This document shows positions 7,940 through 15,560 of a stretch of 28,926 bases of DNA, in pieces (the stretch's first letter is position 1; the number at the start of each line of letters is the position of its first letter). Position numbers and translations under genes: made by a program. This DNA is from Christensenella sp. UBA2853 (GTDB lineage: Bacteria > Bacillota > Clostridia > Christensenellales > Aristaeellaceae). The notes beneath the pieces were generated by a model that saw only the letters and a list, made by a program, of their open reading frames with translations, ran no database searches and was not told the origin of the DNA. The DNA is taken from the NCBI GenBank assembly GCA_002350845.1, contig DEFL01000017.1:2671-31596 (forward strand), in the 5' to 3' direction.

Positions 7940-9451
7940 ATGTTTCGCATAATGTCAGCAGATGAGGCCATCAGCCTTATACGGGACGGCGACTGTATCT
8001 GTGTCAATTCCTTTGTCGGAATTGAAAGCCCGGTTGAGCTCCATGAAGCGCTGTACAGACGCTATCAGGACACGCACTCCCCGAAACATCTGACCATCAT
8101 TTCCAGCGCCGGATTCGGTGTCTGGGATGAGAACCGCAACGCGGAAGGGTATATTCGCGAAGGCGCTGTGGACCGTCTGATCTGCGGTCACTTCGGAGCG
8201 ATGCTCAGCACGAAGAAGATCATTCTGGAAAACCGTTTTGAAGCCTATAACCTGCCTCTGGGATGCATCTCCCACGCCATTCGGGCACAGGCGGGCGGAC
8301 TTCCGGGTGCGCTCTCCAAAGTGGGCCTGAATCTGTTTGTGGATCCGCGCCAGGAAGGCCCGGGCATCAACCAGATTTCCACGGACAGCTCGTTTGTCAA
8401 ATATGTACAGGTGGACGGGGAAGAATACCTCTATTACAAGCTTCCCAAGATCACCGTCACCATGATCAAGGGCACTGCGGCGGACCGGAAGGGCAACATT
8501 TCCTTCGATGATATGTACATGTCCGGCGACGCTCTTTCCATCTGTCAGGCCGCCAAGAGCAACAAGGGCATCGTGATTGTGCAGGTCGACCGGATTGTGG
8601 ACGAACCGTCCCGCCCGAGAAATGCCATTATTCCCGGATGCCTTGTGGATGCGATTGTTGTCCAGGAGCCGGAGAAGAAGGAAGATGCCTTTAAGGCGCT
8701 GACAGGCAGCTTTGAAATCCGCTACGAAGAATGGCTTGAATGGACGGAAAAACTGGAAGCCGTCACCTCCGGCCACCGTCAGCAGACCACGGCCAGCCAT
8801 ATCATTGCGGAGCGGGCTGCGCGGGAACTGCATACGGAAGATATTGTCAATATCGGGATCGGCATCCCTGAACTGATCTCCCATTATGCCAAGCAGAACG
8901 GCATGCTGGATCATATCACCCTGACCGTGGAGTCTGGCGGCATCGGCGGTTTCCCGGCATCCGGCAAGGTCTTTGGCGCAATGATCGGCGCGGCCTCTGT
9001 CTATGATATGTCCAACCAGTTTGACCTGTACAACAGCGGGGGACTGGACATCTGCTTTATGGGTGCGCTCGAGGTGGACCGCTACGGCAATGTCAATGCG
9101 CACCGCGGCCCCGGCGCGTATGCGGGCATCGGCGGGTTTGCGAATATCACAGCCAAAACACCGACGGTTGTCTTCTGCATGACGTTTAATACCAAGGGCC
9201 TCAAGGTGTCGCTCGCCGAAGAGGGCGTGCTGGTGGAGGAGAACGGGACGGTTCCGAAGTTTGTTGACAAGGTGCGCTCGGTCAGTTTCTCGGCCAAGAA
9301 TGCTGTCGCCAACGGGCAGAAAGTCCTGTATATTACAGAGCGCTGCGTGTTTATTCTCACGCCGCGCGGACTGAAGCTGCTGGAACTGTATCCGGGTGTG
9401 GACCTTCAGCGTGACGTCCTGGATCTCCTGCCGTTTGAAATTGAATACTGA
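7940..9451 (+). CDS. Acyl-CoA:carboxylate CoA-transferase, family I (propionate/acetate CoA-transferase-like)
   Basis: A 503-residue single-chain CoA-transferase in which the alpha and beta halves are fused, as in propionate CoA-transferase (Pct) and YdiF. It moves CoA between short-chain acyl-CoA and acetate or related acids in fermentation. The N-terminal half (about 1-270) carries the glycine-rich CoA-binding features (DGDCICVNSFVGIESP, GTAADRKGNISFDD). The C-terminal half begins near 285 (IAERAARELHTEDIVNIGIG) and holds the catalytic Glu331 in TVESGGIGGFP, followed by FDLYNSGGLDICFMGALEVD and the GPGAYAGIGGF loop. The ribosome site AAAGGTGG lies 7 nt before the ATG. It closes the operon with dppA and ends at a clear terminator. 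The preferred acyl group cannot be told from sequence. Confidence 0.9.
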   Translation: MFRIMSADEAISLIRDGDCICVNSFVGIESPVELHEALYRRYQDTHSPKHLTIISSAGFGVWDENRNAEGYIREGAVDRLICGHFGAMLSTKKIILENRFEAYNLPLGCISHAIRAQAGGLPGALSKVGLNLFVDPRQEGPGINQISTDSSFVKYVQVDGEEYLYYKLPKITVTMIKGTAADRKGNISFDDMYMSGDALSICQAAKSNKGIVIVQVDRIVDEPSRPRNAIIPGCLVDAIVVQEPEKKEDAFKALTGSFEIRYEEWLEWTEKLEAVTSGHRQQTTASHIIAERAARELHTEDIVNIGIGIPELISHYAKQNGMLDHITLTVESGGIGGFPASGKVFGAMIGAASVYDMSNQFDLYNSGGLDICFMGALEVDRYGNVNAHRGPGAYAGIGGFANITAKTPTVVFCMTFNTKGLKVSLAEEGVLVEENGTVPKFVDKVRSVSFSAKNAVANGQKVLYITERCVFILTPRGLKLLELYPGVDLQRDVLDLLPFEIEY

Positions 9452-9475
9452 GAGACGGCTGCTTCGTCTATCCGG

Positions 9476-9510
9476 ACCGCTGACTGCTTTGCCAGGCAGC
9501 GGTTCTTTTT
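9476..9510 (+). terminator. Intrinsic terminator of the dppA/CoA-transferase operon
   Basis: ACCGCTG-A-CTG pairs with CAG-G-CAGCGGT around a short loop (9476-9503) and is followed by TCTTTTTTC. Confidence 0.85.
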
Positions 9511-9628
9511 TCTTCTGCGCATGAAAAAGAAGACGGCAGGGGGAAAAGATCGAGGAGAAATCAGCCGGAAGCAGGACAGGGTCCCTGAAACCCATGGCGG
9601 ACAACGATTTGTCGCCAAGGGGAGAAAA

Positions 9629-9820
9629 ATGTCCGAATTGAACAATTATTTTCAAAAACATGCAGGAATCACAGGAGTGATGACGAATACATACAGTACA
9701 AACCAAGGGAGAAGAAAAAAGAGAGAATCCCAAGGTTGCGTTAAAAAGAAAGGGGATGCTTCCGATGGCACACTTAATGACGCGGAGGCAGCAATCCATT
9801 TAACAGCTGCCTTCGCATGA
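9629..9820 (+). CDS. Possible small basic protein, 63 residues (weak)
   Basis: The 9511-9846 interval before hpf has no obvious gene. The best candidate is this frame, which starts at an ATG with AGGGGAG only four to five bases upstream. The product (MSELNNYFQKHAGITGVM...) is Lys/Arg-rich in the middle and polar, with no domain, membrane segment or signal peptide. Composition and spacing are not convincing and the segment could equally be the 5' leader of hpf. Nothing else is evident in this interval. Confidence 0.22.
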   Translation: MSELNNYFQKHAGITGVMTNTYSTNQGRRKKRESQGCVKKKGDASDGTLNDAEAAIHLTAAFA

Positions 9821-9846
9821 GCGTTCATGCCGAAAGGAGCTAGAGT

Positions 9847-10383
9847 ATGAAACTGACGATTCAGGCCAGAAACATGGCTGTTACCCCAGGTATCACGCAG
9901 CGCATAGAGCGGAAGACGACAAGGATGAGCAAATATCTTCTGCCGGATACCGAGATGCAGATCAAAATGCGCAAAGACAAGAATGATCTCCGTATAGTAG
10001 AAATCACAGTTCCTATGGGAAACAATGTGATCCTGCGCTCCGAGAGCGCCGCAGAGGGGAATCTGTTCGCAGCGATTGATGATGCACTCACAAAGATGGA
10101 AAGGCAGATCCATCGTCACCGTACCAAGCTGAGCAAGAGACTGCGTGATGATGCGTTCGCAGCAGAACCGGAATTTATCGAAGAAGACGAAACGGAAGGT
10201 GTTCTCGAAGTAGTGCGCCGCAAGACATTCCCGGTACGACCGATGTCAGTGGAAGACGCGGCGATTCAGATGGAGTTACTGGAACACAGCTTCTTTGCTT
10301 TTGTAAACATCGAAACGGAACGCATCAATGTGCTGTACCAGAGAAAGGACGGCGGTCTGGGATTACTCGAGCCCGAGGCATAA
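9847..10383 (+). CDS. hpf: Ribosome hibernation promoting factor, long form
   Basis: A 178-residue long HPF. The N-terminal S30AE domain (about 1-100; MKLTIQARNMAVTPGITQRI, then ESAAEGNLFAAIDDALTKME) binds the decoding centre of the 30S subunit. A charged linker (about 100-122) leads to the C-terminal dimerisation domain (about 123-178), with its signature RKTFPVRPMSVEDAAIQMEL and FFAFVNIETERINVLYQRKD. Two long HPF molecules dimerise through this domain to join ribosomes into silent 100S particles in stationary phase. The ribosome site AAAGGAG lies 7 nt before the ATG. Transcribed alone with a terminator downstream. I see no clear promoter upstream. Confidence 0.95.
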   Translation: MKLTIQARNMAVTPGITQRIERKTTRMSKYLLPDTEMQIKMRKDKNDLRIVEITVPMGNNVILRSESAAEGNLFAAIDDALTKMERQIHRHRTKLSKRLRDDAFAAEPEFIEEDETEGVLEVVRRKTFPVRPMSVEDAAIQMELLEHSFFAFVNIETERINVLYQRKDGGLGLLEPEA

Positions 10384-10481
10384 CGCACCGGTTCCCCAGT
10401 TCAAAAGGGGTGATGTCTATCGAGACAATAAGACAGCTGGACAATTGCATAACTTAGAGGATTGACCGATCACGGTTTCCT

Positions 10482-10516
10482 GGGGGGACAGAGGATTCTG
10501 TCCTCCCTTATCTTTT
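10482..10516 (+). terminator. Intrinsic terminator after hpf
   Basis: A 10-bp stem GGGGGGACAG/CTGTCCTCCC, with one G-T pair, and a 6-nt loop (10482-10507) is followed by the T-rich TTATCTTTT. It lies about 100 bp past the hpf stop. Confidence 0.7.
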
Positions 10517-10597
10517 GCATTCATGCATGAGCTGCGCGGATGGGGGAGAAAGCCTGTGGAGCAAAGGAAAGTACAGCATCTGCCTGTCCCTGCGTGA

Positions 10598-10626
10598 TTG
10601 ACTTTTATATTCTTCGAATGTATCAT
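10598..10626 (+). promoter_or_regulatory. Promoter of the MBL/holA/XRE operon
   Basis: TTGACT (10598-10603), 17 bp, TATCAT (10621-10626). It lies about 60 bp before the MBL-fold gene and after the hpf terminator. Confidence 0.65.
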
Positions 10627-10685
10627 TGATTTGTGTATTGTATGGGCATCTCCAATGCCCTGCAAATCAATCTGAGGAGAATCAA

Positions 10686-11417
10686 ATGATGAAACTGTAT
10701 GTGCTGGGGATGAACGGCCCTTTTCCGGAGCCGGACGGAGCCACAAGCGGATATCTTCTTGTATCAGGGCACACAAAGATCTGCATGGACCTGGGAAGCG
10801 GCACACTGCAGCGCCTGACAGGACTGATGGAACCTGCAGACCTTGATGTGCTGTTTTTCACGCACTGGCATTATGATCACTGCTCGGATGTTCTGCCTCT
10901 GCTGTACCGCCTGCAGGCAACCGGAAAAAGACTGCGCGTGATCGGACCGGCCGATGCAGCCTCACCGATTCGTGCGATCCTTGAAAAGGATCCGCAGGTG
11001 GATCTGGAAACGGCAGCGCCCGGGGACTGCTTCGAGATCGGCGGACTCCAGGTGAAGGTTTTCAAAGCGGTCCATCCGGTGCCGGCTGTCATGCTCCGTA
11101 TCTGTGACGGGCAGCACACACTGTGCTATACAGGCGATACCAATCTTCATGATCAGCTTCTTCCCTTTGCACAGGGAGCGGACCTGCTGCTCGCGGACGG
11201 TCTGTTTACAGAGGAGACATGGGGCAGCGGCAAGCCGCATCTGTCTGCAAAGCAGTGCGCAGAACTTGCGCGCGATGCAGGGGTTGGACGGCTTGTGATT
11301 ACGCACCTGAATCCTTTCCTGGATAAAGGCACTCTGCTCAGTCAGGCACGTCAGGCGTTCCCGGCTTCCGAGCTGGCTCAGACAGGCATGTGCTGCCGGA
11401 TCGGGGATGAAGGATAA
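10686..11417 (+). CDS. MBL-fold metallo-hydrolase, RNase Z-like group
   Basis: A 243-residue cytoplasmic metallo-beta-lactamase-fold hydrolase. The start at 10686 has GAGGAG six bases upstream, with a second in-frame ATG directly after. The metal motif HxHxDH is HWHYDH at residues 60-65. Further ligands are the His in KAVHPVPAV, the Asp in CYTGDTNLHD, and the C-terminal His in VITHLNPF. The layout and length resemble RNase Z/ElaC-type and other single-domain hydrolases that act on phosphodiesters, but the long exosite arm of true tRNase Z is not visible, so the substrate stays open. It is followed by holA after 3 bp, in one operon. Confidence 0.85.
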   Translation: MMKLYVLGMNGPFPEPDGATSGYLLVSGHTKICMDLGSGTLQRLTGLMEPADLDVLFFTHWHYDHCSDVLPLLYRLQATGKRLRVIGPADAASPIRAILEKDPQVDLETAAPGDCFEIGGLQVKVFKAVHPVPAVMLRICDGQHTLCYTGDTNLHDQLLPFAQGADLLLADGLFTEETWGSGKPHLSAKQCAELARDAGVGRLVITHLNPFLDKGTLLSQARQAFPASELAQTGMCCRIGDEG

Positions 11418-11420
11418 ACC

Positions 11421-12434
11421 ATGGAGAGAAGGGAACTCGAAAAACAGATTCAGGGACGGCATGTTGGCGGAGTCTATCTGTTTGATGGGACGGAGGAGTA
11501 TCTGAAACAGAGAGCACTCAGCGACATGATCCGCGTCGTCTGTGAAGGCGGCATGGAAGAACTGAACTCCACAACCCTGGAAAACCCTTCGGCGAATGAA
11601 CTGATCGCAGCGTGCGAGACGATTCCATTCATGAGTGAAAAACGCATCGTTGTGGTTCCGGATGCGCCGTATCTCACGGGACGGTCCGAGGCGGACGACA
11701 AACTCAAGGATTACCTTGTCCATCTCCCGCCGTTCTGCGTTCTTGTTTTCTACTGTCATGGAAAAGTGGATGCACGCAAGGGCCTCGTAAAGCAGATTGC
11801 CAAAAGCGGCGCGTACGTGACGTTTTCTGCGATGGACGAGAATGAGCTGAACGCATGGATCTGCGCACAGTTCAAAGAAGCGGGGAAGAACTGCAGTCAG
11901 CAGGTGGCCTCGCAGCTTGTCTTTGTGGCCGGTTCCGATGCGACCTTGCTGATGGGAGAAATCGGGAAGCTGGTTGGTCACAGCGGGGAGGCGCCGGAGA
12001 TCACCATGGAGGATATCCAGGCTGTCACCACGCGCTCTTCCGAGTATGCCGCCTTTGAAATTGTCAATGCTGTGATGGATAACCAGGAAAGCCGTGCGTT
12101 TGCGCTGATGCGCGATATGCTGGCGGCCGGCGAGAGCCGGATCGGCATTCTTGCGATGCTTGAAAGGCAGTACAGAATGCTGCAGCATGTCAGCATTATG
12201 CGGTATGAAAAGAAGAGTATGAACGAAATGACGGTCCTTCTCGGCATGAAGTCTTTCGTGATCAATAAATATCTCCAGCAGCTCCGGCAGCTGACACCGA
12301 AACAGGTCAGAGAATCGGTGAAACTGTGCATTGATACGGAGTTCCGTATTAAATCCGGACAGCTGAATCAGGAAGGCGCTTTGGAAGCCATGATGATCCA
12401 GCTGTTTGAAATGCGCCGTGCAGGCGCGAAATAA
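11421..12434 (+). CDS. holA: DNA polymerase III delta subunit
   Basis: A 337-residue clamp-loader delta subunit, normal length. Delta opens the beta sliding clamp and belongs to the delta/delta-prime/tau loader complex. The N-terminal AAA-like domain starts GGVYLFDGTEEYLKQRALSD, without a functional Walker P-loop as expected for delta; the part around 45-70 (LENPSANELIAACETIPFMSEKR) and the LVFYCHGKVDARKGLVK block are typical. Domain II follows near 130-200 and the helical collar domain from about 205 (RSSEYAAFEIVNAVMDNQES to FRIKSGQLNQEGALEAMMIQ). It starts 3 bp after the MBL stop and probably depends on translational coupling, since its ribosome site is weak (AAGG). Confidence 0.93.
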   Translation: MERRELEKQIQGRHVGGVYLFDGTEEYLKQRALSDMIRVVCEGGMEELNSTTLENPSANELIAACETIPFMSEKRIVVVPDAPYLTGRSEADDKLKDYLVHLPPFCVLVFYCHGKVDARKGLVKQIAKSGAYVTFSAMDENELNAWICAQFKEAGKNCSQQVASQLVFVAGSDATLLMGEIGKLVGHSGEAPEITMEDIQAVTTRSSEYAAFEIVNAVMDNQESRAFALMRDMLAAGESRIGILAMLERQYRMLQHVSIMRYEKKSMNEMTVLLGMKSFVINKYLQQLRQLTPKQVRESVKLCIDTEFRIKSGQLNQEGALEAMMIQLFEMRRAGAK

Positions 12435-12457
12435 TGCATTTGAAAGGGGAATTGGAC

Positions 12458-12994
12458 ATGGCCGCAAACAAAAAGCTGGGCGCTCTGATCAAGGAAGCCA
12501 GGACGGGTGCAAACCTGACACAGGAAAAGCTGGCAGCCAAAATTGCCGGTGTTTCAGCCAACGATATTTCCAGAATGGAACGGGGCGAGCTGGTGCCCAC
12601 ACAGGACGTGCTGAAGAAGATCGCAAAAATTACCGGCGTCACGCAGACCTCTCTGATTGAGGCCTCCAAAACAGGAAAGACCGCTTCTGCATCGGCAAAA
12701 AAGCCGGCCGCATCTGCGAAAACCGGAAGCACAGCCAAGCCCACTGCTGCAAAGACCGCTTCGACAAGCGTCAAACTGACGGCTGCGGAGAAAAAGCTCG
12801 TGGAAGCCTACCGGAAAGCGGACAGCCAGACCAAGAAGGCGGCCATGAAGGTCCTCAGCGGTGAGAGCAATTCCATCCTGGACACCATCCTTGGCGCGGG
12901 GACTTCAGGCTCGCTGGGCGATGCTGCGTCTTCTGTCACAGAAAACATCGTTCAGGGACTGATGAATGGTCTCTTGGGTAATCTCGGCAAGTAA
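12458..12994 (+). CDS. XRE-family HTH protein with Ala/Lys-rich linker and C-terminal helical tail
   Basis: A 178-residue protein, start chosen at 12458 because AAGGGGA lies 7 nt upstream. Residues about 5-65 form a Cro/C1-type HTH: LGALIKEARTGANLTQEKLA, then KIAGVSANDISRMERGELVP and QDVLKKIAKITGV. Residues about 68-107 are a low-complexity linker of Ala, Lys, Ser, Thr and Pro. The C-terminal part (about 108-178) begins KLTAAEKKLVEAYRKADSQT, which looks like the dimerisation helices seen in some clostridial XRE regulators, and ends in a Gly/Leu-rich amphipathic stretch. It is the last gene of the MBL/holA operon. Target unknown; the tat promoter 50 bp downstream is a possible one, but no operator is visible. 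Confidence 0.85.
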   Translation: MAANKKLGALIKEARTGANLTQEKLAAKIAGVSANDISRMERGELVPTQDVLKKIAKITGVTQTSLIEASKTGKTASASAKKPAASAKTGSTAKPTAAKTASTSVKLTAAEKKLVEAYRKADSQTKKAAMKVLSGESNSILDTILGAGTSGSLGDAASSVTENIVQGLMNGLLGNLGK

Positions 12995-13044
12995 TGCGTG
13001 CATCGTCTGCCGGAAAGATGCCGTAAAGGTACAGGCAGGTCGAC

Positions 13045-13073
13045 TTTACAAAGACCGGGCGTGGAGCTATAAT
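13045..13073 (+). promoter_or_regulatory. Strong promoter of the tat operon
   Basis: TTTACA (13045-13050), exactly 17 bp, TATAAT (13068-13073). A perfect -10 and near-consensus -35 lie about 30 bp before tatB. Confidence 0.85.
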
Positions 13074-13101
13074 GCTTTCACCACGCACGGGAGGGCATTC
13101 C

Positions 13102-13467
13102 ATGTTCAACATTGGGGCAACGGAGCTAATTCTGATTCTGTTGATTGCTTTTATTGTGGTTGGGCCCAGGGATCTGCCGAAGATTGCAAGATTTCTCGGG
13201 CGGCTTGTCCGCAGAGCTCGGACCATTATCAAGGAAATCAAGACGGAAACCGGCTTTGACGAGGTCGAAGCAGAACTCGACGAAACCAGACGGGATCTGG
13301 AGAAGACCATGAAGGAAGCCGATATCCGGGAGGACCTGAAAGCGACGCAAAAGGACCTGAATGATGAACTCAGGAGCGTCCGGAAAGAGGCGGATATATC
13401 CGCTGAGATGCGGGAAACCAAAAAGGAAATCAAAGATTCTCTGAAGCCGTCAGGGAAAGTCAGCTGA
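13102..13467 (+). CDS. tatB: Sec-independent translocase protein TatB
   Basis: A 121-residue TatA/B-family protein, called TatB for its N-terminus (MFNIGATELILILLIAFIVV, then GPRDLPKIARFLGRLVRRAR) and its long helix. The start has GGGAGG 7 nt upstream; the frame is open a little further back but that lies in the promoter. Residues 6-20 form the single membrane helix, the GPRDLP hinge leads to an amphipathic helix, and residues about 45-113 form a long charged helix, likely coiled coil. This helix contains a 24-residue near-repeat: EADIREDLKATQKDLND at 72-88 and EADISAEMRETKKEIKD at 96-112. TatB with TatC forms the receptor for twin-arginine signal peptides. First gene of the operon tatB-tatA-tatC. 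Confidence 0.88.
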   Translation: MFNIGATELILILLIAFIVVGPRDLPKIARFLGRLVRRARTIIKEIKTETGFDEVEAELDETRRDLEKTMKEADIREDLKATQKDLNDELRSVRKEADISAEMRETKKEIKDSLKPSGKVS

Positions 13468-13509
13468 GGCAAAGAGACAAAAAACATTGAGAGCGTAGGA
13501 GGCTTTTCT

Positions 13510-13689
13510 ATGAGACTGGGAACAACTGAGATTATCCTGATTCTGGTACTTGCCCTTGTGATTTTTGGCGGCGGAAAGCTCGCCGGTGTCGGCAAGGCTC
13601 TGGGCACGAGCATCCGCGAATTCAAGAAGGAAGTCAAGGATCCCGAAGAGAGCGCAAAAGAGGAAAAGAAGGAAGACAAGAAAGAATGA
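13510..13689 (+). CDS. tatA: Sec-independent translocase protein TatA
   Basis: A 59-residue TatA, short enough to be missed by length cutoffs. The ATG has AGGAGG seven bases upstream. It begins MRLGTTEIILILVLALVIFG, with the conserved Glu at position 7 near the membrane helix start (about 6-19), then the FGGGKLAGVGKALG hinge and amphipathic helix, and a Lys/Glu-rich tail (about 38-59). The usual FGPKKLP hinge is replaced by FGGGKLA. TatA molecules assemble into the protein-conducting part of the Tat pore, in excess over TatB and TatC. Between tatB and tatC; a GCAA-tetraloop hairpin follows its stop codon. Confidence 0.9.
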   Translation: MRLGTTEIILILVLALVIFGGGKLAGVGKALGTSIREFKKEVKDPEESAKEEKKEDKKE

Positions 13690-13690
13690 G

Positions 13691-13714
13691 AAGGAACCCT
13701 GCAAAGGGTGCCTT
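13691..13714 (+). promoter_or_regulatory. Hairpin between tatA and tatC
   Basis: A 10-bp stem with one mismatch (AAGGAACCCT and AGGGTGCCTT) closed by the GNRA-type loop GCAA lies 1 bp after the tatA stop, followed by TTCATTT. It has the shape of a weak terminator or an RNA-stability element and could lower tatC expression relative to tatA. Confidence 0.5.
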
Positions 13715-13731
13715 TCATTTAGAGGTTTTCC

Positions 13732-14502
13732 ATGGCAAAGAATGATTTACATGCATCCAGTCAGCATGATCTTGAGGTCGAATCCAAGACCAGTACGCTG
13801 ATGGTTCATCTTCTGGAGCTGCGCAAACTCCTGATTTTCTGTGCAATCTCCATTGTGATCGGCTTTGTGGCAGGATTCTATCTTCTCTGTCCCATGGTCA
13901 TGGATTTCATTATCCATCCCATTGAGGGACGCGGCATTACGATCATCTATACGGCGGTTTCTGAGGCGCTGACGACGCAGTTCAAGGTATCGCTGGTGAT
14001 CGGTATTGTCCTGGCCAGCCCGTTCATTGTGTGGCGGCTGTGGCGCTTCCTGAAGCCGGCACTGTATGAGAACGAAATCCGGCTGGTCAGAGGTCTGTTC
14101 ATTCTGGCACTGTTCCTCTTCCTGCTGGGCATTGTGTTCTGCTATCGGTACGTCTACAATCTCGCCATTGATTTCTTCCTGGTGGCGGGCGAGAATCTGG
14201 CGACGCCGATGCTTTCCATTGACAAGTATGTCAACTTTCTCTTTTCCTTCCTGCTCCCGTTCGGCATTGTGTTTGAACTGCCGGTGGCTCTGTATATTGC
14301 AGCGCATATGGGCTGGGTGAAATATGAACAGCTGGCCAAGGGCAGGAAATATGTGTTTTTCGGAATCTTCGTGCTCGCTGCCATCCTGACGCCCCCTGAC
14401 ATTGTCTCGCAGATTATGCTGGGCGTCCCGATGTATGTGCTTTATGAGGTCGGCGTGCAGGTCGTGCATTTCACAAAACCCAAACGAAAAGAAGCAACGT
14501 AA
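13732..14502 (+). CDS. tatC: Sec-independent translocase protein TatC
   Basis: A 256-residue TatC, normal length, with six membrane helices. TatC binds the twin-arginine signal peptide at the cytoplasmic face. The family signatures are in order: LMVHLLELRKLLIFC (with the signal-binding Glu) at about 24-38, TAVSEALTTQFKVSL (loop and third helix region), SPFIVWRLWRFLKPALYENE at about 97-116, FLFSFLLPFGIVFELPVAL, and the C-terminal KGRKYVFFGIFVLAAILTPP. It has a hydrophilic N-tail of about 22 residues. The ribosome site AGAGG is 6 nt before the ATG. Its stop codon lies inside the stem of the operon terminator. Confidence 0.95.
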   Translation: MAKNDLHASSQHDLEVESKTSTLMVHLLELRKLLIFCAISIVIGFVAGFYLLCPMVMDFIIHPIEGRGITIIYTAVSEALTTQFKVSLVIGIVLASPFIVWRLWRFLKPALYENEIRLVRGLFILALFLFLLGIVFCYRYVYNLAIDFFLVAGENLATPMLSIDKYVNFLFSFLLPFGIVFELPVALYIAAHMGWVKYEQLAKGRKYVFFGIFVLAAILTPPDIVSQIMLGVPMYVLYEVGVQVVHFTKPKRKEAT

Positions 14503-14533
14503 AAAAGGCTGGAAACAGCCTTTTTTACGTTGC
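14494..14533 (+). terminator. Terminator of the tat operon, almost bidirectional
   Basis: A perfect 18-bp stem with a GAAA tetraloop: 14494-14511 pairs with 14516-14533. It contains A6 on one side and T6 on the other, so it can stop transcription from either direction. The tatC stop (14500-14502) is inside the stem. Confidence 0.93.
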
Positions 14534-14569
14534 GAAGGATGACGCCGGGGAGAAGCGGGGGCGTAATGT

Positions 14570-14824
14570 TTATTGCGCACCACACGTTCTGTTCACGCGC
14601 CGGGAGCCAGCGCTGGCCTGGCGCGTTTTCTTCGTTTTCAAGGATATGCCGTCCTCATTACCGACCTTGCCAATAAAGCGGTAGTAGATGTCGATCCGCG
14701 TCACCGTTTCGCCATCAATGACTTCCTTCTCATGCACAACCACCTTTTCGATCAGCGTGTGCAGGAGTTCTTCGGTCAGTTCGGTGAACCTGAATCGCTG
14801 GATCAAGGCCAACAACCGCCTGTT
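14570..14824 (-). pseudogene. C-terminal remnant of a large serine recombinase
   Basis: Reading leftward, the residues RLLALIQRFRFTELTEELLH then TLIEKVVVHEKEV and TRIDIYYRFIGKVG match the C-terminal domain of large serine recombinases of clostridial mobile elements (the ELTxELLxxLIEKIVVHE region and the DIYxRFIG end, DUF4368-type). Only about 85 of the usual 500-550 residues remain; the resolvase domain with the catalytic Ser, the recombinase domain and the zinc-ribbon part are missing. The residues just upstream in the frame are unrelated and come from the neighbouring relaxase remnant read backwards. Not functional. Confidence 0.75.
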
Positions 14825-14831
14825 AGCCGGC

Positions 14832-15500
14832 CTCAAAAAGAGAATCCATTTCCTGCTTGATTGGATTGCGTCCATCAAGAAGGAAATGGAAGAAGCAAAG
14901 CAACCGGAACCGTATCTGATAGAGTTTATCGGGCAGTACTACAGGAATCAGAACCAAGGCGCTTGGAGCAATAAAGCGAAAACGCAGAACCTGAAAAAGT
15001 TTATGGCAGCTTATAACTTTCTGCAAGAGAATGACTTGCATACCGTCGCACAGTTGGAAGAACGTATACAGGAACTTTCTCTGGAAACAGGTACCTTGCT
15101 GAAAAGAATGAACACTCTTTCCGCCCGTGAAAAGAGGCTGAAAGAAATGATCCTGTTTGGTGAAAATGTACAGCGTATCCAGCCGATCATTGATGAAATG
15201 AATGGCATCCATTGGAAAGGCAAACGGGAGAGATTTCGTTCTGATCATCAGGAAGAATTTAATCTTTACTATACATCCCGTCGCATCCTGAAAAGGAACC
15301 ATGGCGTGACTGAGATTCATATCTCTTCCTGGCAAAAAGAGCAGGATGCGCTTCGACAGCAGCAGGAAGAAATCAATAATCAATATAAGAAGCTTCGTGA
15401 AAATCTGAAACAATTGCGAAATGTAAAATACTGTGTAGTGGCAATGAAAAAAGAAATCGGGAACAAGCAAATTAGGAAAGAAAAGGTGCAAATTATCTAA
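14832..15500 (+). pseudogene. C-terminal half of a MobA/MobL-family relaxase, N-terminus lost
   Basis: About 222 residues match the C-terminal helical part of MobA/MobL mobilisation proteins of clostridial mobilizable elements: LKKRIHFLLDWIASIKKEME, GAWSNKAKTQNLKKF, NFLQEN, LAGL-like helices, RLKEMILFGENVQRIQPIID, WKGKRERFRSDHQEEFNLYY and VKYCVVAMKKEIG. The whole segment is predicted coiled-coil and basic. The relaxase domain that nicks oriT, with its catalytic Tyr and His triad, is absent, and the frame upstream reads through the recombinase remnant in antisense. No ribosome site precedes any start, so this is a fossil. The family assignment is from memory of related sequences. Confidence 0.72.
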
Positions 15501-15560
15501 ACAAAGAAACGTAATTTATTCGTATCTTTTGCTTCTAATACAAATGAAATCACTTTCCCA

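Noticed and set aside
14688..14831. The N-terminal part of the plus-strand frame that continues into the MobA/MobL remnant
   Set aside because: It is the antisense of the recombinase fragment, Ser/Thr/Val-rich, with no ribosome site; not part of the relaxase.
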